Below, one piece after another: positions 59,396 to 64,000 of a DNA stretch of 64,000 nt. This DNA comes from Zanthoxylum bungeanum. Lineage: Eukaryota > Streptophyta > Magnoliopsida > Sapindales > Rutaceae. The notes under the pieces are model-generated. The model saw nothing but the letters and a program-made list of their open reading frames with translations, was not told the origin of the DNA and did no database searches. The translations under genes were made by a program, and so were the position numbers. Every line of letters begins with the position of its first letter. Position 1 is the stretch's first letter. Location: assembly GCA_019454045.1 (NCBI GenBank), contig SKCR01049639.1, positions 1 to 64,000 on the forward strand, read 5' to 3'.

Positions 59396-61506
59396 TGACC
59401 AACGTAAACAAACACGTATAACGCAAGCGCACGTATCGTTCAAGTAATATAAAAATATCGATCCCACGAGGACTTAATATCTAATCTATTAATTTATGAG
59501 GTCAAATGATTACTAGTATCTAACAGGTTGTTTTATTGATTTGAAATGGTGACGATTCTAAATTTTAAAAACAAGTAAATAAAATTATTTGAAAGTAGGT
59601 TTTAAGAAAATTCAAAATTAAAAACTATATAGAGTTGTGATTTCTTCCAATATCATTTAAAAGATGAAGTGGTTATCTTAAAGTTGGGTAATATATTGAT
59701 TTATTAACCTCGAACACTAAATTATGTGTAAGCCTCTGTCGATGGTCAGACACAAATACCCAGTTTAACCCAATTGAACCATATGTCTATGTCAACCAAA
59801 TTATCTGGATTCATTAAGTTTAAGTTCCAATTATGGCTACCCCCGCCCGACAGGTATATGTCTATCATGTAAGGAAATCTATTAAAGGGTTATCTATCCT
59901 CAAGGAAGATCGTGGACTATTGAGTCTAAGGCTGAAACCTAAAATCCCTATGTCTAGTTCATTTTAGATTTACCAGATCAATTTTATTAATGGTCAGTTA
60001 ATGAAAAAGAATTAAGATTAAGACTCAATAAATAAATCTTTATAATACCCAAATTATAATCTAACCCCTTATAAACCGGTGATATTAAAAGTCATCACAA
60101 CCCCAGATAACTAATTTAGTTACAACATATAACTAGGGCTAGTAAAAACTTGAAAATAAAAGACATAAAGTAAAAATACGGTAAAGTAAATACTGAAAAG
60201 TAAATTAGAATAAAATAAAATGCTAAGGTAAAAAGAATTACTTTTACTACTACTAATTTAGATATCTCCCATAATATAATATATAAACTTGCGATAACAT
60301 TACCAACCAGCCATATAGGCGGTATCCTAATTAAGTCAAATTAAGTCCAACCAGCCATTAAGGCGGTAAAAAGATTTGTCCATGAATCTGCCATATAGGC
60401 GGTAAGAAAGTTTAATTACCAACCGACCAATCTGGCGGTATCCTTGATTAGTCAGTATTTTAAATAGTGAATATATTATATTTAAGGGAGATTAATCTAA
60501 ATAGCAATAGTAAAAGAATTACCTTTCACCCTAGTTGGGGAAGTTACCTCCTCATGGTGAATAGTAAAAACTGTAAAAAGTAAAAAAGTAAATTACTATT
60601 ATTACAAAGCGTAATTAAAATTAATTATAAAACAAAAAACTAAAAATTAAAAGAAACTAGAGAGAGAAACTCCCTCTTTACATCAAAGAGATGAGAGAGA
60701 GTGGTACAACTGAAACTGGGATTTCGTGCTCTATTTATAGGGGTCAGTAGGGGTCCGGCGTCGCGACGCCCAGCTCGCGTCACGACGCACGTTTTGTCGA
60801 TGTGGCACGCTCTGGTTTGTCGGTTGAAGATTCTGGATAAGGTGATAAGGCGACACGTGGCAAGGTGGTTGGGGCTTAATTATTGTGACACGTGGCGGCT
60901 TCTGATTGGTCGGCTAGATTCTTATCCGCCACGTGTCAGATATGGATAAGAGAGCCAATAATTGATGCTGACGTGGCACTGACGTGGCGGTGACGTGGCA
61001 ATTGGACTGTCGGTACCATATAATCACGACACGTGGCATCTGTCATTGGTTGATGATGACGTGGCAGTGAGGTGGCATGTTGACTCAGTCAACCTGGTGA
61101 TGTGGATGATGACGTGGCAATGACGTGGAGTGACACGTGGCGATGGTGACTGTCGGCACCATAGGATGATGACACGTGGCACGGCGCATGTTAGCAGATC
61201 GGCTGTGGTGGTGACACGTGGCATGATGCACGTTAGCAAAGTCAAACTTTTCTCAGATTCTGATTTGTGGACCCGGTGCACGTTAGCACTGTTCGGCGAA
61301 CGTTAGGCGTCGCGACGCGGCAAATTATCAAAATGCCCTTTTTTTCAATTTTCACGGTTTTGGCTCAAGTCACCTCCAGAATGTCCTGAAATTTTATTTA
61401 TCTACAAAATAACACAAAATACATCAAAATATTCACAAAACTCAAGAAACTATACAAAATATTAGGTTAAATGAGTGGGAAATAGTGATAGATTTACCAC
61501 TCATCA
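59396..61506 (-). repeat. 3' LTR of LOG element copy 2
   Basis: 2111 bp, minus-strand start TGATGAGTGG at 61506 and end GGTCA at 59396. TATA box CTATAAATAG at 60731-60740 (minus). R/U5 aligns with copy 1, including GACGGTTGGT-type units at about 60300-60450. The U3 between 60741 and 61330 is largely unlike copy 1, with an ACGTG cluster and two GCGTCGCGACGC palindromes (60758-60769 and 61307-61318). It is thus a different LTR subfamily. Confidence 0.85.
60854..61222 (-). promoter_or_regulatory. Cluster of 13 ACGTG (G-box/ABRE-like) motifs in U3
   Basis: CACGTGGC or TGACGTGG boxes occur near 60854, 60889, 60928, 60969, 60980, 60991, 61030, 61058, 61110, 61121, 61134, 61173 and 61214, about one per 28 bp, upstream of the minus-strand TATA box. 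In plants such ACGT-core boxes bind bZIP and bHLH factors (ABA, light and stress responses). The sequence shows the motifs; activity is inferred. Confidence 0.6.
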
Positions 61507-61519
61507 CACCCCCAAACCT
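61507..61519 (-). other. 3' polypurine tract, LOG copy 2
   Basis: Minus strand AGGTTTGGGGGTG, identical to 15801-15813, next to the LTR start. Confidence 0.75.
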
Positions 61520-62801
61520 AACATTTTGCTAGTCCTCGAGCAAAACACAAAATAATAAAATTTAACTAAGCCACTTTCGTAGGGATCACGGTTGCATTTA
61601 GCGTATGCAACAAGCCTTTAAACCCCTAGGTGTCCTTAGTGGACGAGTTGTAGTCTAGTGAGGGTTTACATCAATGATACCCACAAACATTTTATAAAAG
61701 TAAAAAGGTAGTGAAACTAATGCACACAAAAGCAAAAAGACAAGCGAAAAGAGAATAAAGAAGTTAGTGACTAATCAGGTGAAATTTCTACTCCAAGTTA
61801 CTAGTTGTTTTCTTTCTTTCTAAATTACTGAATAAGTAAATTCTCCGATTATTTTTACCATTCTTCATATACACAGCCAACAAAATATTAAACAACTCAT
61901 TTATGCCCACAACAGTCACAAGTATAGTTGATAAGAGAGTAATATTTTTGTTCTAAAGTTTTATCAGAATTCACACCATTATGCAGCAATGGAATAATTT
62001 TTCTCATTTTTCTGATTTTTTCTTTGATTTTTTTTTCTATTTTTTATTTATATACAATATCTTCCATCTATGTAGCGAGTGTTGGGTCGGTGACTCCCAA
62101 ACCAGTTGGCTTTAGGGCACCAGGTGTTAAGGCACCCCTACGGACTTAATTACTCAGACTTCATATAATATATTTTTGCAGCATCTTTGATCCATGTAGC
62201 GAGCTTTGGGCCAGTGACTCCCAAACCAGTTGGTTTTAGGGCACTAGGTGTTAAAACACCCTTACACACTTAATAACTTGGATCTCAGAAATTTTTTATT
62301 TTTTTTTTTTTTTATTTTTTTTTATTCCATTGCTTTTTGAGATGTTTCCTCCAATTAAACTAGAGCACTGAATATTAAAAACTTTCTAATTTTAGCTCAT
62401 GTCCGTATGTTACTATATATGTTGATAATACCTCTCAACTGAGCATATGAAGATCCATTTTAGTCAATTTTATGGAGAATTCACAAATTAAATAATTCAA
62501 AAGGAATAACAAAAAAATTAACTTGTTTCGAAATAGTTTGAGATACGTCTCAGGAGTGGAAACTCCTTACTCAGCTATCTCTTACCAATTTCGCCCTTTT
62601 AGTCAAAATAAAAACACAAAAATGCAAATTTTTTTTTTGTAATTTTTGGACTAAAAATAAAAATAACACACAAACTAAAAACAAAGTACTGATCAACTAA
62701 TTTCCTCCCCCAAACCTAAATGAGACATTGTCCCCAATGTCTTAAACAGTAGAAGAAGAGTTTAGAAGATAGTACCTGGTTAGCTGAAATTCTACAGGAA
62801 A
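61520..62801 (-). other. Non-coding region between LOG and 3' LTR, copy 2
   Basis: Aligns with 14175-15800 of copy 1, including the repeat pair with AACCAACTGGTTTGG-type cores (62060-62280) and a central purine tract near 62705-62720. The 259-bp module is absent. No reading frame of note. Confidence 0.65.
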
Positions 62802-63454
62802 TTAAAGGTTAAGATCCAGATTAATCCGACGCCTCTTACCACGAACGTCCTCAGACCAATTTATCTTTGAAAGAATAGGATCAACTTGTGGTTCATAGGC
62901 TATGAGTTGATCAATTAGATCCAGAGTAGTTCTGGCAGTAAAGAGGAGTTCTTTCATAGGTTTTGACACGAACCCATTTCTCCGGGCATCATCAAGAAAC
63001 ACACAAAGAAAATCAAAAAAATCCATCAACGTTAAACAGTCCAAGCGGTTTCTGGTGTATGTTCAGGTTCGCCCAAGAAAGCACTATAAAAATTTCCTCC
63101 AATGTGCCCAAGCCACCTGGCAAAGTGATAAAAGCATCAGCATGGTTAATCATTTCTACTAATCGTTCAAACATACATGACACAATCAGTTCATCTCCGT
63201 TTGATGATCCAATAAGATTTGCCTCTGCCAAGGGTTTTGAGATGATTCCCAAAACATAAATGCCTCCTTCCTGTACAGCCTTTGAAACGATCCCCATTAG
63301 TCCAAGATTGCCTCCGCCATATACTAAGTGCATATTCCTTGTAGCTAAGACTCGACCCAATTCTTGTGCTGCTTCTACATATTGTGGTTTAGTACCAACA
63401 CTACTACCGCAAAACACACAGATGTTTTCACTCGTCTTCTGAAGTGGCTTCCAT
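62802..63454 (-). pseudogene. Captured LOG (cytokinin phosphoribohydrolase), copy 2
   Basis: Intron-less LOG coding sequence, better preserved than copy 1. On the minus strand it reads ENICVFCGSSVG, NMHLVYGGGNLGLMG (63292-63318, GGGxxGLMG intact), ISKPLAEANLIG, DAFITLPGGLGTLEE (63094-63120, catalytic PGGxGTxxE intact) and NIHQKPLGLFNVDGF. After a one-base shift in a T run near 63015 it continues DFLCVFLDDARRNGF to KINWSEDV and a lysine/arginine-rich end. Without that shift it would be close to the usual ~210-residue LOG length. A second shift lies just after the ATG (63454-63452), though the frame is open further upstream. Probably a pseudogene with few lesions; a sequencing or homopolymer error cannot be excluded. 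Confidence 0.82.
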
Positions 63455-63589
63455 GTTTTACTCTGGATGTCTTCAAAAGTGGAATGATGAGTTGAATTTA
63501 TAATACCTGAAAAGGGTGTGTGTAAAAATAGCACTAGTATCTTCCAAGGACGATTGTTAGTTAAACAGTAATAAAACAAATCGTGATAG

Positions 63590-63898
63590 TCAAAGGTTTG
63601 GATCCCGTCGGTGAAAATAAAAGAAAACAACAAAACAAATCACAATTATCAGGAAAAGACAAAGAGATATAATATTTACAAAAAAGTAACGGCTTGATTG
63701 ACGTCTATGCGTCAGGGACAGCTTCCCATCCAATTTTCTTATAAATTGGCAAACATGGTCTTTTTGAGTCAGATTCCCGAGACTTAACATTTGTCTTTCC
63801 TTTTGGAATTGTGCATATAACATGCGAATTTCATGATACACACATCCACTGGGATGCGTCTCAAGAGTTTTAGATATGTCATCCAAAGACTCCTTACT
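63590..63898 (-). CDS. Unknown ORF upstream of LOG, hydrophobic C-terminus
   Basis: A ~100-codon frame open from a TAG near 63899, with no ATG at its head, so it may be the tail of a longer frame interrupted by a stop. It reads LSKESLDDISKTLETHPSGC, then a basic, Q-rich part, then a ~22-residue hydrophobic stretch (IISLCLFLIIVICFVVFFYF) and HRRDPNL at the end. The hydrophobic part could be a membrane segment or simply T-rich untranslated or intron-like sequence. Copy 1 has a shortened, broken counterpart near 13230-13370. No family recognised. Confidence 0.25.
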   Translation of the reverse strand, partial: SKESLDDISKTLETHPSGCVYHEIRMLYAQFQKERQMLSLGNLTQKDHVCQFIRKLDGKLSLTHRRQSSRYFFVNIISLCLFLIIVICFVVFFYFHRRDPNL

Positions 63899-64000
63899 CA
63901 GCCATCCCTAATGAAATTAATCTTATCTTCGCGGTTATCAGACACCATTCCTAAAGAACGACAACGAGTATTACAATACATACGAGCACATTTATAACAA
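63899..64000 (-). other. LOG element interior, cut by window end
   Basis: Contains GGAATGGTGT(C)TG and CGATGGCTGAGTA-like phrases aligning with 13180-13235 of copy 1. No gene visible. Confidence 0.5.

Larger units (their letters stand above)
59396..64000 (-). mobile_element. LOG-carrying LTR retrotransposon, copy 2 (partial)
   Basis: Minus-strand relative of the element at 9810. The 3' LTR is 59396-61506, the purine tract is next to it, and interior sequence continues past the window end: repeat pair, central purine tract, LOG gene and upstream region. It lacks the 259-bp module of copy 1. It was inserted into a copia LTR. Its 5' LTR, primer site and any gag lie outside. Confidence 0.85.

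Noticed and set aside
61024..61281. Minus-strand ORF in LOG copy 2 LTR
   Set aside because: Threonine/histidine-rich shadow of the repeated ACGTGGC boxes; promoter region, no homologue.

Overview
The window reads as nuclear DNA of a flowering plant, probably a eudicot, from a transposon-rich and gene-poor stretch. It is AT-rich. Almost everything recognisable belongs to Ty1/copia and Ty3/gypsy LTR retrotransposons, with tRNA-type primer-binding sites, polypurine tracts, LTR TATA boxes, target-site duplications and nested insertions. I found no intact host gene, tRNA, rRNA or CRISPR array. The species cannot be named from sequence alone.

Layout. 1-9507: old, fragmented gypsy-type sequence, namely two minus-strand LTR relics (about 960-2370 Athila/Tat-like; 2374-3923 Ogre/Tat-like) followed by a decayed element ending in a 2.4-kb LTR (7105-9507). 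9810-17629: a complete non-autonomous Athila/Tat-like element with near-identical 1.8-kb LTRs, a tRNA-Asp-type primer site, a gag scrap and a captured, intron-less LONELY GUY (LOG) gene, the plant cytokinin-activating enzyme. 17630-21734: the only stretch not filled by LTR elements; it holds TRIM-like fragments, a tRNA-derived SINE-like piece and one small candidate secreted ORF. 21735-29978: a decayed Tnt1/Tork-like copia split by a 2.8-kb solo LTR. 29993-30568: another LTR.

30923-40659: an intact-ended but protein-free 9.7-kb Ogre/Tat-like element (perfect 5-bp target duplication) whose interior is mostly tandem repeats. It sits inside an older array of repeats carrying the palindrome CGTTCGAACG. 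41381-45302: a copia gag-pol pseudogene. 45534-58798: a second relative of the tandem-repeat element, whose 3' LTR is split by a decayed copia with 2.1-kb LTRs (from 49165). 58800-59395: 3' tail and LTR start of another copia. 59396-64000 (minus strand, running off the window): a second LOG-carrying element whose LOG reading frame is better preserved and whose promoter-side LTR has a dense cluster of ACGTG (G-box/ABRE-like) sites.

The most notable system is the LOG-bearing retroelement family: two diverged copies in opposite orientation, each holding the LOG sequence between an Athila-type junction motif and a central polypurine tract, where related elements carry an env-like frame. Other notable points are a 259-bp module shared between two otherwise unrelated elements and absent from one LOG copy, and tandem arrays whose different monomers keep the same small hairpin with apparently compensating stem changes.
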